Of a DNA stretch of 64,000 nucleotides, positions 1 to 10,409 are shown one piece after another. Position 1 is the stretch's first letter; every line of letters starts with the position of its first letter. The notes beneath the pieces are model-generated. The model was given only the letters and a program-made list of their open reading frames with translations, had not been told where the DNA came from and ran no database searches. A program made the position numbers and the translations under genes. Origin of the DNA: Manihot esculenta (Eukaryota; Streptophyta; Magnoliopsida; Malpighiales; Euphorbiaceae); NCBI RefSeq assembly GCF_001659605.2, contig NC_035173.2, forward strand, positions 13,536,347-13,600,346, given 5' to 3'.

Positions 1-649
1 CGGCACTTTGGATTGTAGAGGACTAGAGGTGACGATACCATCCTTATGTGATTTGGTTGTGAGGTGTTGCATTTCATGTGAGCATGAAACTTTAATATAA
101 TGTTTTTCTCTATTCTACTCACTGGGCTTTCTAGCTCACCCCTCTCCCCTAACCCCAGATGTGCAGGTACAGGGTAGATCAGAAGGTTAGCCAGAGTACT
201 GAAGAGATGTTATGTAATAGTTAGAATGTGGACATGACAAATGTTTTGATGTATTGTAAAAGTATTGAACAGTTATGTAATGTTATGTATGATATTGAGA
301 ATTAGAGATGTGCTTGACCCTATATGTATAGTTGTCCCTCTTATACACATGATCTATAGAGTTGTTTATGAGATATGATCTATGATAGTCCAAGCTTTAT
401 GTAATGATGAGACACCCCATGGGAGCATTTGATGAGGGCTCCAGTGGAGGTTTATGTCTATAGTTATATGCATGCACAGGTTGAGCTTGGAAAAGAAAGA
501 AAAATGTTTACAGTTTTATGTATGCTGTTGATCAGGTATGGGACTATACAGGTATACAGGTTGTAAGTCAGGCTTGCTACGGGTCCCGGCGGCCTTACGC
601 CGATCTGGATCCTAGCGCCGGTAGCGGTCCGGATTTCCGGGGCGTTACA
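1..649 (+). repeat. 5' LTR of the young gypsy element (3' part only)
   Basis: This is the last 649 bases of the 5' LTR, ending GTTACA immediately before the primer-binding site. It matches 7618-8266 base for base by eye. The TATA-containing part of this LTR lies left of the window. Confidence 0.93.
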
Positions 650-652
650 GAG

Positions 653-664
653 TGGTATCAGAGC
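653..664 (+). other. Primer-binding site (initiator tRNA-Met)
   Basis: TGGTATCAGAGC lies three bases after the LTR end. It is the standard plant retrotransposon complement to the 3' end of initiator tRNA-Met and primes minus-strand DNA synthesis. Confidence 0.92.
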
Positions 665-920
665 CCTAGGTTCATATGGTCGGACCTAGAGTGTCGGGCT
701 CATAGAGGTTATAGCAGGTCAAGCACAATAGGAAAAGTCATGTCCACTAGGATAGGATGTAGAGTCCTGTCTTGCTATGATAATGTGATATGCCATGATA
801 ATATGCATGTGCATAAATGACGTGATATGTATGTTATGTATGTGATGAGGGTTCATGTGTGCCCACATGAACCATAAGATGCTAATGTTTGCTTGTTATG
901 TGTTGTTTTTCAGAAACAGG
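665..920 (+). other. Untranslated leader between primer-binding site and gag
   Basis: This stretch has no convincing coding content. It ends in a pyrimidine-rich tract and TTTTTCAG at 906-913, which resembles a splice acceptor, eight bases before the probable gag ATG at 921. The decayed relative keeps the same arrangement at about 10388-10412. Confidence 0.5.
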
Positions 921-3900
921 ATGAGAGGAACTCGTCGATCTGCACGATTGACTGGAGTACCACCTGAGGATGAGGGCATGAGCGCCCGTCCTCCAGCATT
1001 GCCTAGGGCAATGTCTAGCAGGTCTAGCAGGGAAAGAGCAGCGAGAGACCCTAGAAGGTCTTTAGATCTGGGAAGGAGCAGATCAGTTAGAGGAACAGTT
1101 CAGGGAGGCATGTCAGAGGATGTGGGAGATGACATGGATGTGGAGCAGAGGAGGGATGGCAGTTTGGGGATGAGCTTGTCAGAAGAGGGTATGGGAGAAT
1201 CCCAAGGAGGCACTCAGGCCTCGGGATTTGTTCAGCCATCACAGTACCCACCCTTTCCACATAATCCTGGATATTCGATGGGAGGTACATCGGATTATCC
1301 TAGCTTCACCCCTTATCCCACACAGATGCCATACCCACCATACTACCCACCCTACACACAGTACCCCATGTACCCACCTCCACCATACTATCCAAATCCA
1401 GCAAACCCTACCCCAGGGGATGCTGCACCTCCTCCACCCCCAGCAGCACCAGAAACCCAAATACCTCAACCTAGCTCATCTGGAGGGAGCAAGGTGAAGA
1501 TGACCGACTACATGAAGTTGGGTGCTCCCCAATATGAAACAGGTGATGACCCGTTTGTTTACCTGGAGAGGGTCAAGACCATTACAGATGAGATAGGGGC
1601 GGATGACAGTAGAGCCATTCAGATGGCTGGGTTCACCCTAAAATGCAAGAAGGCCCGTGAGTGGTTTAAGGCCTATGTGAAGCCAAGGGTGGACAGTCTT
1701 TCTTGGGAGGAGTTTGCAAACGAGTTTGCAGGATGGGCCTTCCCTGATAGTTCAAGGGAACAGAAGATGATAGAGTTTGAGCAGCTGAGGCAAACGGATG
1801 AAATGAGTATTGATGAGTACACCAACAGGTTCTTGGAGCTGTTGCCTTTTGCTGGGCAGAATCTGGATACAGAACAGAAAAAGTCAAGGAGGTATATCAT
1901 GAAGCTCCACTCCAGGTATTCCTCCTTGATACAGTCGGCAGATAGAGAAAGCTTTCACGCCATAGTGGATATGGCTAGGAGGATGGAGGCTAGTGCTATC
2001 ATTGAGGGCAAAGTTAAACAATCAGTGGCACAGCCTTCTGGTTCCAAGACCCCAGGTGGGGGAAGAGTGGACCCTGCATCCTTGAGTTCAGGCAGCAAGA
2101 GGTGGGGTACTACCTCCAGGAAATCAAAGAAGAGTAAATTCTGGAACAAGATCAAATCAGGTCTGGGATTGGGAAGTGGTTCGAGCTCTGGTGCAGATAA
2201 TGCCGTATGTGCAAGGTGTGGCAAGCAACACTGGGGAGTGTGCCGGTTTGGGACGACAGCCTGCTACAGATGTGGGCAAGAGGGACACCTGTCTCGGGAG
2301 TGTCCTAGGGCAGTTCATACGGCACAGCCTCAGCAGACAGCATCAGGTAGTGTGGCGCAGCCAGTAGCTCCAGCTGCTACACAGGCCAGTGGCAGAGGCA
2401 GAGGGAGAGGGTCAGCTTCTTCCTCAGCAGGGTTCAGAGGTGAAGGTCCATCAGCTCCAGCCAGGATCTTCACCATGACACAGCAGGAGGCTAACACATC
2501 CAACACCGTGGTGTCAGGTAATCTCATCATTGGGTGTTCCGATGTGTATGCATTAATGGACCCGGGTGCATCTCATTCCTTTATTGCTCCGAGGGCAGTT
2601 GAGAGATTGGGGTTGATGGTCTCTGGGTTAGAGTGTCCCCTATGGGTCAGTGGACCCAAATGTGACCCGTCAGTGGCAGTGTCAGTCTGTCAGTACAGTC
2701 CAGTTTTTATTGAGGGAAGATGTCTCTCCGCCGACCTTGTGGTTCTAGATTTGACGGACTTTGACGTCATTCTAGGGATGGATTGGCTATCTACCCATGG
2801 TGCTACCTTGGACTGCAGGGACAAGGTAGTCAGGTTCAGAGATCAGAACGGGTCAGAGGTTGTCTTCAGAGGAGACAAGAGGGGTACGCCTAGAGGTCTG
2901 ATATCGGCCCTACAGGCTCGAAGGCTGCTTAGGAAGGGATGTCAGGGGTATTTGGCTCATGTGAGAGAGCTAGACAGTCAGATTAGAGAGCCCGCCGCAG
3001 TGCCAGTGGTCAATGAGTTTTTAGATGTGTTCCCAGACGAGTTGCCAGGTTTACCACCTGTTAGGGAGATAGAGTTCGAGATTGAACTGATGCCTGGAAC
3101 TAGACCGATCTCTATCCCTCCCTACAGGATGGCACCAGCTGAGTTGAAAGAATTGAAAGAACAGTTGCAAGAGTTGGTAGACAAGGGCTTCATCCGACCG
3201 AGTACCTCACCCTGGGGTGCTCCAGTGCTATTTGTGAGAAAGAAGGATGGATCCCTCAGACTTTGTATCGACTACAGGCAGTTGAACAAAGTCACTACCA
3301 AGAACAAGTACCCATTGCCAAGGATCGACGATCTATTCGACCAGCTAGCAGGAGCGGGTTGCTTCTCCAAAATAGATCTGAGATCGGGGTACCATCAGTT
3401 GAGGATCAGGGAAGAGGACGTACCAAAGACAGCTTTCAGGACCAGATATGGGCATTTTGAGTTCCTTGTAATGCCGTTTGGGTTAACTAATGCCCCTGCA
3501 GCATTCATGGATCTCATGAACAGAGTGTTTAGACCGTACCTGGATCACTTTGTTATTGTCTTCATAGACGATATCTTAGTGTATTCCAGGAATGCAGAGG
3601 AGCATGCCCATCATCTGAGGATAGTTCTGCAGACCTTGAGGGAACACGGCTTGTATGCCAAGTTCTCCAAGTGCGAGTTCTGGTTGAGGAGCATCTCATT
3701 CTTGGGGCATATAGTGTCAGAGGATGGAATAGAGGTAGACCCCAAGAAAGTAGAGGCTGTGACTAACTGGCCTAGACCCACTACAGTGACAGAGATCAGA
3801 AGTTTCTTGGGTTTGGCTGGTTATTACAGGAGGTTCGTCCAGGACTTCTCGAAGATTGCAGCTCCTCTAACCAGATTGACCAGAAAGAATCAGAGGTTCG

Positions 3901-5903
3901 AGTGGACCGATCAGTGTGAAGAAAGCTTTGAGGAGCTCAAGAAGAGGTTGACTTCAGCACCGGTGTTAGCTCTGCCAAACAGCAATGAGGACTTCACAGT
4001 GTTCTGTGATGCATCCAGAGTAGGCTTGGGTTGTGTGCTAATGCAGAATGGAAGGGTGATTGCTTATGCTTCTAGACAGCTGAAGAGGCATGAGTTGAAT
4101 TACCCCACACACGACCTTGAGATGGCAGCAGTTATCTTTGCACTCAAGATGTGGAGGCATTACCTCTATGGGGTAAAATGTGAGATCTTCACAGATCATA
4201 AGAGCCTGCAGCACATCTTGAGCCAGAGAGAGCTGAATTTGAGACAGAGGAGATGGGTAGAACTGTTGAGTGACTATGATTGCAAGATCCAGTACCATCC
4301 GGGTAAGGCTAATGTAGTAGCTGATGCCTTAAGCCGGAAATCACTTGGCAGTCTATCCCACATTACAACAGAGAGGAGACCGGTGGTGAAGGAGTTTTAC
4401 AAGCTCATGGAGGAAGGTCTACAGTTGGAGTTGTCTGGTACATGTGCTTTAATAGCCCAGATGAAAGTGACACCTGTGTTTCTGGAGCAGGTGGCTCAGA
4501 AACAGCACGAGGACCCAGAGTTAGTGAAAATTGCCAGGGCTGTTCAGTCAGGCAAAAGTGAAGAGTTCAGATTTGATGATAAGGGGATCCTCCGCTATGG
4601 GAACAGACTGTGTGTACCAGATGACATAGGGCTAAAAGGAGACATTATGAGAGAGGCTCATAATGCGAGATACAGTATTCACCCTGGAGCCACCAAGATG
4701 TATCAAGATCTAAAGAGAGTGTATTGGTGGCCAGCTATGAAGAGAGAAGTGGCACAGTTTGTGTCAGCCTGCGAGGTATGTCAGAGGGTGAAGCTGGAAC
4801 ATCAGAAGCCGGCTGGAATGCTTAACCCACTACCTATTCCAGAGTGGAAATGGGAAAATATAGCTATGGATTTCGTAGTGGGGCTACCGGCGGCGTCCAA
4901 CAGAGTAGACTCCATATGGGTGATTGTGGACAAACTCACTAAATCTGCTCACTTCATTCCAGTCAGGAGCAACTACTCTGTGGATAAGTTAGCGCAGGTG
5001 TATGTTGATGAGGTTGTCAGACTGCATGGGGTCCCAGTGTCTATAGTATCAGATAGAGGGCCCCAGTTCACCTCCAGATTTTGGCGGAGTCTGCAGAGTG
5101 CTATGGGTACCAGGTTAGATTTCAGTACTGCCTTCCATCCCCAGACTGATGGACAGTCAGAGAGGACCATCCAGACAATAGAGGATATGCTCCGAATGTG
5201 TGTACTAGATTTTGACGGTTCTTGGAGGCAGCATCTACCCTTGGTGGAGTTTGCCTACAATAACAGCTATCATGCTAGCATAGGGATGGCCCCATATGAA
5301 GCTTTGTATGGGAGGAAGTGCAGGTCACCTGTTTGCTGGGAAGAGGTTGGAGAGAGGTCCTTAGCAGGGCCTGAGCTAGTAGAGATCACCAGCAGGGTGG
5401 TGCCCATGATCAGAGAAAGGATCAAGACTGCTGCAAGCAGACAAAAGAGTTATGCAGACATCCGCAGGAAACAGGTAGAGTTTCAGGAGGGGGATCTAGT
5501 GTTGCTCAAAGTGTCTCCAATGAAAGGGGTGGTTCGGTTTGGTAAGAAAGGTAAGCTAGCTCCACGGTACATCGGACCCTTCGAGGTCTTGCAAAAGGTT
5601 GGGAATGTATCATACAAGCTGGACTTGCCTGCTTCAATGGAGAGAATCCATCCGGTTTTCCATGTTTCTAGGTTACGGAAGTTCATGTCAGATCCGAGCA
5701 AGGTTCTTAGTGAGCCTGATGTGGAGATCCAAGAGGATCTCACTTATGTAGAGCAGCCAGTACGGATTCTTGACACACAGATCAGAAAGTTGAGGAACAA
5801 GGAAATCCCGATGGTGAAAGTCCTTTGGAACCACCACAATATGGAGGAGTGCACCTGGGAGACACGGGAGTCCATGCTCCAGCAATATCCCCATCTCTTT
5901 TAA
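921..5903 (+). CDS. Gag-pol polyprotein of Ty3/gypsy chromovirus
   Basis: The open frame begins at 855, but I take the ATG at 921 (MRGTRR...). The 22 codons before it are leader-like and the decayed copy conserves this ATG. That gives 1660 residues. Counting from 855, the order is: gag capsid about 220-390; a CCHC zinc knuckle [14 protein letters not shown] about 470-483; a protease motif DPGAS about 569 (proline where Ser/Thr is usual); reverse transcriptase with FIDDILVYS about 903-911; RNase H with an FCDAS start about 1050; integrase with an HHCC finger about 1270-1315 and DDE motifs in MDFVVG, SDRGPQF and DGQSERT; and a C-terminal chromodomain-like tail. There is no internal stop. The protein would package element RNA, reverse transcribe it and integrate the cDNA. 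The proline in the protease is seen directly; its effect on activity is unknown. Confidence 0.95.
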   Translation: MRGTRRSARLTGVPPEDEGMSARPPALPRAMSSRSSRERAARDPRRSLDLGRSRSVRGTVQGGMSEDVGDDMDVEQRRDGSLGMSLSEEGMGESQGGTQASGFVQPSQYPPFPHNPGYSMGGTSDYPSFTPYPTQMPYPPYYPPYTQYPMYPPPPYYPNPANPTPGDAAPPPPPAAPETQIPQPSSSGGSKVKMTDYMKLGAPQYETGDDPFVYLERVKTITDEIGADDSRAIQMAGFTLKCKKAREWFKAYVKPRVDSLSWEEFANEFAGWAFPDSSREQKMIEFEQLRQTDEMSIDEYTNRFLELLPFAGQNLDTEQKKSRRYIMKLHSRYSSLIQSADRESFHAIVDMARRMEASAIIEGKVKQSVAQPSGSKTPGGGRVDPASLSSGSKRWGTTSRKSKKSKFWNKIKSGLGLGSGSSSGADNAVCARCGKQHWGVCRFGTTACYRCGQEGHLSRECPRAVHTAQPQQTASGSVAQPVAPAATQASGRGRGRGSASSSAGFRGEGPSAPARIFTMTQQEANTSNTVVSGNLIIGCSDVYALMDPGASHSFIAPRAVERLGLMVSGLECPLWVSGPKCDPSVAVSVCQYSPVFIEGRCLSADLVVLDLTDFDVILGMDWLSTHGATLDCRDKVVRFRDQNGSEVVFRGDKRGTPRGLISALQARRLLRKGCQGYLAHVRELDSQIREPAAVPVVNEFLDVFPDELPGLPPVREIEFEIELMPGTRPISIPPYRMAPAELKELKEQLQELVDKGFIRPSTSPWGAPVLFVRKKDGSLRLCIDYRQLNKVTTKNKYPLPRIDDLFDQLAGAGCFSKIDLRSGYHQLRIREEDVPKTAFRTRYGHFEFLVMPFGLTNAPAAFMDLMNRVFRPYLDHFVIVFIDDILVYSRNAEEHAHHLRIVLQTLREHGLYAKFSKCEFWLRSISFLGHIVSEDGIEVDPKKVEAVTNWPRPTTVTEIRSFLGLAGYYRRFVQDFSKIAAPLTRLTRKNQRFEWTDQCEESFEELKKRLTSAPVLALPNSNEDFTVFCDASRVGLGCVLMQNGRVIAYASRQLKRHELNYPTHDLEMAAVIFALKMWRHYLYGVKCEIFTDHKSLQHILSQRELNLRQRRWVELLSDYDCKIQYHPGKANVVADALSRKSLGSLSHITTERRPVVKEFYKLMEEGLQLELSGTCALIAQMKVTPVFLEQVAQKQHEDPELVKIARAVQSGKSEEFRFDDKGILRYGNRLCVPDDIGLKGDIMREAHNARYSIHPGATKMYQDLKRVYWWPAMKREVAQFVSACEVCQRVKLEHQKPAGMLNPLPIPEWKWENIAMDFVVGLPAASNRVDSIWVIVDKLTKSAHFIPVRSNYSVDKLAQVYVDEVVRLHGVPVSIVSDRGPQFTSRFWRSLQSAMGTRLDFSTAFHPQTDGQSERTIQTIEDMLRMCVLDFDGSWRQHLPLVEFAYNNSYHASIGMAPYEALYGRKCRSPVCWEEVGERSLAGPELVEITSRVVPMIRERIKTAASRQKSYADIRRKQVEFQEGDLVLLKVSPMKGVVRFGKKGKLAPRYIGPFEVLQKVGNVSYKLDLPASMERIHPVFHVSRLRKFMSDPSKVLSEPDVEIQEDLTYVEQPVRILDTQIRKLRNKEIPMVKVLWNHHNMEECTWETRESMLQQYPHLF

Positions 5904-6000
5904 AAAGGTTAGTATCTATGTGTGCTATGTGTTTAGTATGTATGATATGCTTTATGCTCTGTATGTACTAGTTGAGGAACATTCGGGGACGAATGTTCTT

Positions 6001-6013
6001 AAGGGGGGGAGAA
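6001..6013 (+). other. Polypurine tract
   Basis: AAGGGGGGGAGAA directly abuts the 3' LTR start TGTAATACCC. It is the expected primer for plus-strand synthesis. The same arrangement recurs at 14908-14921 in the older element. Confidence 0.9.
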
Positions 6014-8266
6014 TGTAATACCCGGCTAGACTCCGGTATCGGAATTCCTACCGTCCGGTGGAATCTCGGATGTCGGAAACCTCTAGAAGGGTAAAAGCAT
6101 GTTTTATAAAATGTTTTCATGTTTTTAATGTTTTTAAGTATGAAATTTAATGAGTTTTTGCATAAAAAATCTTTGGAGGAAAACCCAGGTTCGGCCGCCG
6201 AAAGTCAAGTTCGGCCGCCGAACATGCATGCGTTTTGGAGGCACGTTAGGCCCCCGAAAGTATGAGTGAGGGAAGTCCAGGTTCGGCCGCCGAAAGTCAA
6301 GTTCGGCCGCCGAACTTGCATGAGTTGTGGAGGCACATTCGGCCCCCGAACGTGGCCTGGCCAGCCACTATAAAAGGGTCCCTTTGGTCCGCACGGGCGA
6401 GCTTTTTCTCTCCCATTGTCGGCCAAGGTGAGTCTCCGCCGCTCCTCCCTCAATCTTGAGTGTTTTCCCTAGATCTTTCATGGTTTTCACGAGTTTTAAC
6501 TTCTATTTTGAAGATTTGTGAGCAAAGAGCAAGTTTTGGGTGCTTGGAGGTTCAAGGAGCTCAATCTCTTCATCTCCAAGCTAGGATCGTCTTCCCTCTC
6601 GTTTCTTCAAGAGGTAAGCTCGGATCCACCCTTATTATGCGTTTTAAACAAGTTTTATGAAGTTTTAAGGGGTAGAATGCATGTTAGGGTATATGTTGAG
6701 CTTATGGGTTTTTGATGCTTTAATGAACAATGTGGCTTGATTGTGTGTGTTTGGAGTGTTGTAGATGGGGTATATGTTTGTTTGAGGCCCCTAGGAGCTT
6801 GTATGCATGCTTTGGTTGAGTCATATGCATGATTTATGGTTTTGGGAGGCAGGAGGTTCATTTGAACCAAGTTTCTGCCCGTTTGGCAGAAACCGGGTTC
6901 GGCAGCCGAAGGAAGTTTCGGCCGCCGAACCCTTCTTGTGGAGGCAGCATTCGGCTGCCGAAGGTGCCCCCGAAAAGAGACTTTCGTCTCTGTCTGGCAC
7001 TTTCGGCCGCCGAAGGTGCCGCCGAACCTGCCTGACTTTCGTCTCTGTCTGGGACTTTCGGCCGCCGAACCTGCCGCCGAAAGTGCCCTGTTCAGCCATT
7101 TCATGCATATTTTTATGTGATGTTTTCATGATATTTTAGGGGGTTTTTGGGGAGTATATTAGAGTCTTGTTTAAGTATGTTTGGTCCCTCATTCGAGTCC
7201 ACCTGTGTAGGTTCGGACCCGAGGAACCGAGGACCCCAGCAGTGATAGCTGCTTCAGAGTATTGTCAGAGCTAGCCAGAGGTGAGTGGAATGAACCTAAA
7301 TTTTAATTAATGAAATATGAATTTTGAGCATGACCCATGCATCATGAATGCCATGTGAATATAATAGGTTGCTTGCATTAGTTCACGAATATGTTGCATT
7401 GCATACTTGATGATGATGTGGATGGGCATTGAATGATCCTTTAGTCCTTGATATGTTATGATGAGACATGGTATGGTATGTTTGCCGGTTGACCCATTCT
7501 ACGTCCCGGCCAGAATAAGAGAAAGACCAGGTTGACCCATTCTACGTCCCTGGCATATTGGAATGTTATGTTATGTATGTTATGTAAGAGAAAGACCGGT
7601 TGACCCATTCTACGTCCCGGCACTTTGGATTGTAGAGGACTAGAGGTGACGATACCATCCTTATGTGATTTGGTTGTGAGGTGTTGCATTTCATGTGAGC
7701 ATGAAACTTTAATATAATGTTTTTCTCTATTCTACTCACTGGGCTTTCTAGCTCACCCCTCTCCCCTAACCCCAGATGTGCAGGTACAGGGTAGATCAGA
7801 AGGTTAGCCAGAGTACTGAAGAGATGTTATGTAATAGTTAGAATGTGGACATGACAAATGTTTTGATGTATTGTAAAAGTATTGAACAGTTATGTAATGT
7901 TATGTATGATATTGAGAATTAGAGATGTGCTTGACCCTATATGTATAGTTGTCCCTCTTATACACATGATCTATAGAGTTGTTTATGAGATATGATCTAT
8001 GATAGTCCAAGCTTTATGTAATGATGAGACACCCCATGGGAGCATTTGATGAGGGCTCCAGTGGAGGTTTATGTCTATAGTTATATGCATGCACAGGTTG
8101 AGCTTGGAAAAGAAAGAAAAATGTTTACAGTTTTATGTATGCTGTTGATCAGGTATGGGACTATACAGGTATACAGGTTGTAAGTCAGGCTTGCTACGGG
8201 TCCCGGCGGCCTTACGCCGATCTGGATCCTAGCGCCGGTAGCGGTCCGGATTTCCGGGGCGTTACA
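6014..8266 (+). repeat. 3' LTR of the young gypsy element (2253 bp)
   Basis: The LTR starts TGTAATACCC and ends GTTACA. It holds a TATA box at 6369 and two clusters of the 13-mer hairpin TTCGGCCGCCGAA and variants (6187-6355 and 6898-7085). It also has donor-like sites at 6613/6614 (AAGAG|GTAAG) and 7280/7281 (CCAGAG|GTGAGT), and a minisatellite containing CCCATTCTACGTCCC at about 7485-7620. Several apparent ORFs here are translations of the hairpin repeats and are not genes. Confidence 0.95.
6369..6376 (+). promoter_or_regulatory. LTR TATA box
   Basis: TATAAAAG lies in the U3-like part of the LTR, downstream of the first hairpin cluster. Related LTRs keep a TATA box in the same context (for example CTATATAAGG near 12620 and CTATAAAAGG near 17630). 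Transcription would start about 30 bases on. Confidence 0.7.
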
Positions 8267-9514
8267 AGCAGACTCACTGCTGGGGTCCTCGGTTCCTCGG
8301 GTCCGAACCTACACAAGTGGACTCAAATGAGGGACCAAACATACTAGAACATAACTCTAAAAACATCCCCCAAAAACCCCCTAAAACATCTCAAAACATC
8401 CATAGAAGAACATGCATGAAATGGCTGAACAGGGCACTTTCGGCGGCACCTTCGGCGGCCGAAAGTCCCAGACAGATCCGAAAGTCAGGCACTTTCGGCG
8501 GCACCTTCGGCGGCCGAAAGTCCCAGACAGATCCGAAAGTCCTCTTTCGGGGGCAAGCTTCGGCAGCCGAATGCTGCCTCCACAAGGGGGGTTCGGCGGC
8601 CGAAAGTTCCTTCGGCTGCCGAACCTGATTTCTCCCAAATGGGCAGAAACTTGGTTCAAACGAACCTCTTGCCTCCCTAAACCTCAAATCATGCATAAAC
8701 TTGTTCTAAAACATGCATACATATCATACATTACACCTAGGGGTCTCAAACTAGCATATACCCCAACTACAACACTTCAAACACACATCAACAACATACA
8801 TTGTCCATAAATCACATAAAACCTAACATAGCTCAACTAACTTAAACATGCATTTCTACCCCATAAAACTTCATAAAACTTGTTTAAAACATACATTGAG
8901 CTTAAAATCGGCTCTTACCTCTTGAAGATCGAGAAAGAGACGACCAAAACTCGGAGATCCAAGCAAATGAGCTCCTGAGTTTTCAAAGCTCCAAACTTGC
9001 TTAAAATGCTCAAAACTTGCAATGTGAGGTTAAAACTCAAGAAAAATGGAGGAGATTTGAAGAAAGAACACAAGATTTGGGGAGAGGGAGGTTGGAAGCT
9101 AGCTGTGGCCGAAAATGGGAGAAAGCTCCCCCATTTCGGCTAAGTGCCCCTTTTATAGGTGGCTGGCCAGGCCACGTTCGGGGGCCGAATGTGCCTCCGC
9201 ATGCATGCCATGTTTGGCGGCCGAACTTGAGTTTCGGCGGCCGAACCTGGACTCCCCTTTTCTCATGCTTTCGGGGGCCTAACGTGCCTCCAAAACGCAT
9301 GCATGTTCGGCGGCCGAACTTGACTTTCGGTGGCCGAACCTGGGTTTTCCTCCAAAGACTTTTCATACAAAACTCATGTAAAAACATACTTAAAATTATT
9401 AAAAACATGAAAACATATCATAAAAACATACTTTCACCCTTCTAGAGGTTTCTGACATCCGAGATTCCACCGAACGGTAGGAATTCCGATACCGGAGTCT
9501 AGCCGGGTATTACA
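8267..9514 (-). repeat. Reversed LTR fragment split by the young element
   Basis: Read on the minus strand this is the first 1.25 kb of a related gypsy LTR, starting TGTAATACCCGGC (right end at 9514) and reaching the TCCTCGGTTCCTCGG region. The rest lies left of the window, beyond the young element that split it. It is itself inserted in the older 5' LTR that resumes at 9515. Whether it was a solo LTR or part of a full element cannot be seen. Confidence 0.88.
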
Positions 9515-10087
9515 GCTTATGTAATAGCTTAGTATGTTAGTGTGGACATGTAATGTAAACTGAGATAATGAATTGTAAGATAATGTAATGTAATGTAAAG
9601 TAGAGTTATGTTTATGGATTAGTATTGTGCTTGGCCCTAAGGCTTGGTTAGTCCCTTTTTACTACATGATGTATGTAATATTTTTATGTTGAGTTAAGTT
9701 TGAACCAAACTTGTGGCATGTGTGGTTTACCACGCTAGAGTATTTGATGAGGACTCTAGTGGAGGTCTTATGCTTATGGTTTGATGCATGCACAGGTTAG
9801 GTTTTGGTTCATTGGATGTGATTTCAGCTTGATGTATAATATGTTTACCCAGCTAGAGCATTTGATGAGGGTTCTAGTATGGGGTTCTTTTATATTTCCA
9901 GTTATGTCGCATATAGGTCAAGCTCGGTATATACATCAGATGTTTAAGTTTTTATGTTAATGTTTTGATCATGTATGGGATTTGACTAGGTGATAGGAAG
10001 TATGTTAGGCTTGCTACGGGTCCCGGCGGCCTTAAGCCGGCATCTGGATCCTAGCGCCTATAGCGGTCCGGTTTTCAGGTCGTTACA
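9515..10087 (+). repeat. 5' LTR remnant of the decayed gypsy element
   Basis: The sequence from GCTTATGTAATAGC to CGTTACA matches 19035-19605, the end of this element's own 3' LTR, with scattered differences. The two LTRs have therefore diverged visibly, unlike those of the young element. The missing front half lies beyond the reversed LTR insertion. Confidence 0.88.
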
Positions 10088-10090
10088 GAG

Positions 10091-10102
10091 TGATATCAGA
10101 GT
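10091..10102 (+). other. Degenerate tRNA-Met primer-binding site
   Basis: TGATATCAGAGT differs from the canonical TGGTATCAGAGC at two positions and sits three bases after the LTR end. Confidence 0.75.
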
Positions 10103-10409
10103 CCTAGGTTCATTTGATTGGACCGAAAGGGTATAGAGAGCCTTAGGTTCATATGGTCGGACCTAGAGTGTGTCGGGCTCATCGATGTCATAAAAGGGCA
10201 AGCACAATAGGAAGAATCATGTCCACTAGGATAGGATGTGGAGTCCTTTCTTGTATGCTGATGATGTGGAATGCCATGATTTTATGCATGTGCATTAATA
10301 TTATGCTATGTATGCTATGTATGTGATGCAGGTTCATGTGTTTCCACATGAACCGTATGATGCTAATGATTGTTTGTATGCTTGTGTGTTGTTCTTCAGA
10401 GGAGCCAGA

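Larger units (their letters stand above)
1..8266 (+). mobile_element. Young Ty3/gypsy LTR retrotransposon, 5' LTR cut by window edge
   Basis: The element runs LTR, primer-binding site, gag-pol, polypurine tract, LTR. The order protease, reverse transcriptase, RNase H, integrase, then a chromodomain-like tail places it in the Ty3/gypsy chromoviruses, most like the Tekay/Del clade. The left LTR is only partly inside the window (649 bases). Those bases equal 7618-8266 of the right LTR in length, and I saw no mismatch reading them side by side, so the insertion is very recent. The gag-pol frame is unbroken. The element inserted into a reversed LTR of the same superfamily, whose right part continues at 8267. 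The expected 5-bp target duplication on the right would be AGCAG (8267-8271); the left copy lies outside the window. With all domains open, it may still be autonomous. Confidence 0.95.

Noticed and set aside
518..820. 100-codon ORF across the LTR end
   Set aside because: It crosses the LTR/primer-binding-site boundary, its first part recurs at 8135 in the other LTR, and it has no recognisable domain.
6187..7090. Regularly spaced short repeats resembling a CRISPR array
   Set aside because: Spacers are not unique, the repeat is a 13-base hairpin of variable spacing inside an LTR, and the genome is a plant's.
6655..7139. Overlapping ORFs on both strands rich in SAAE, FGGR and RPPK
   Set aside because: They are translations of the TTCGGCCGCCGAA hairpin array. 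The same peptides appear in all frames and in every LTR copy (also 8381-8810, 13112-13542, 16141-16678, 26914-27443), with no fixed start or conserved frame.
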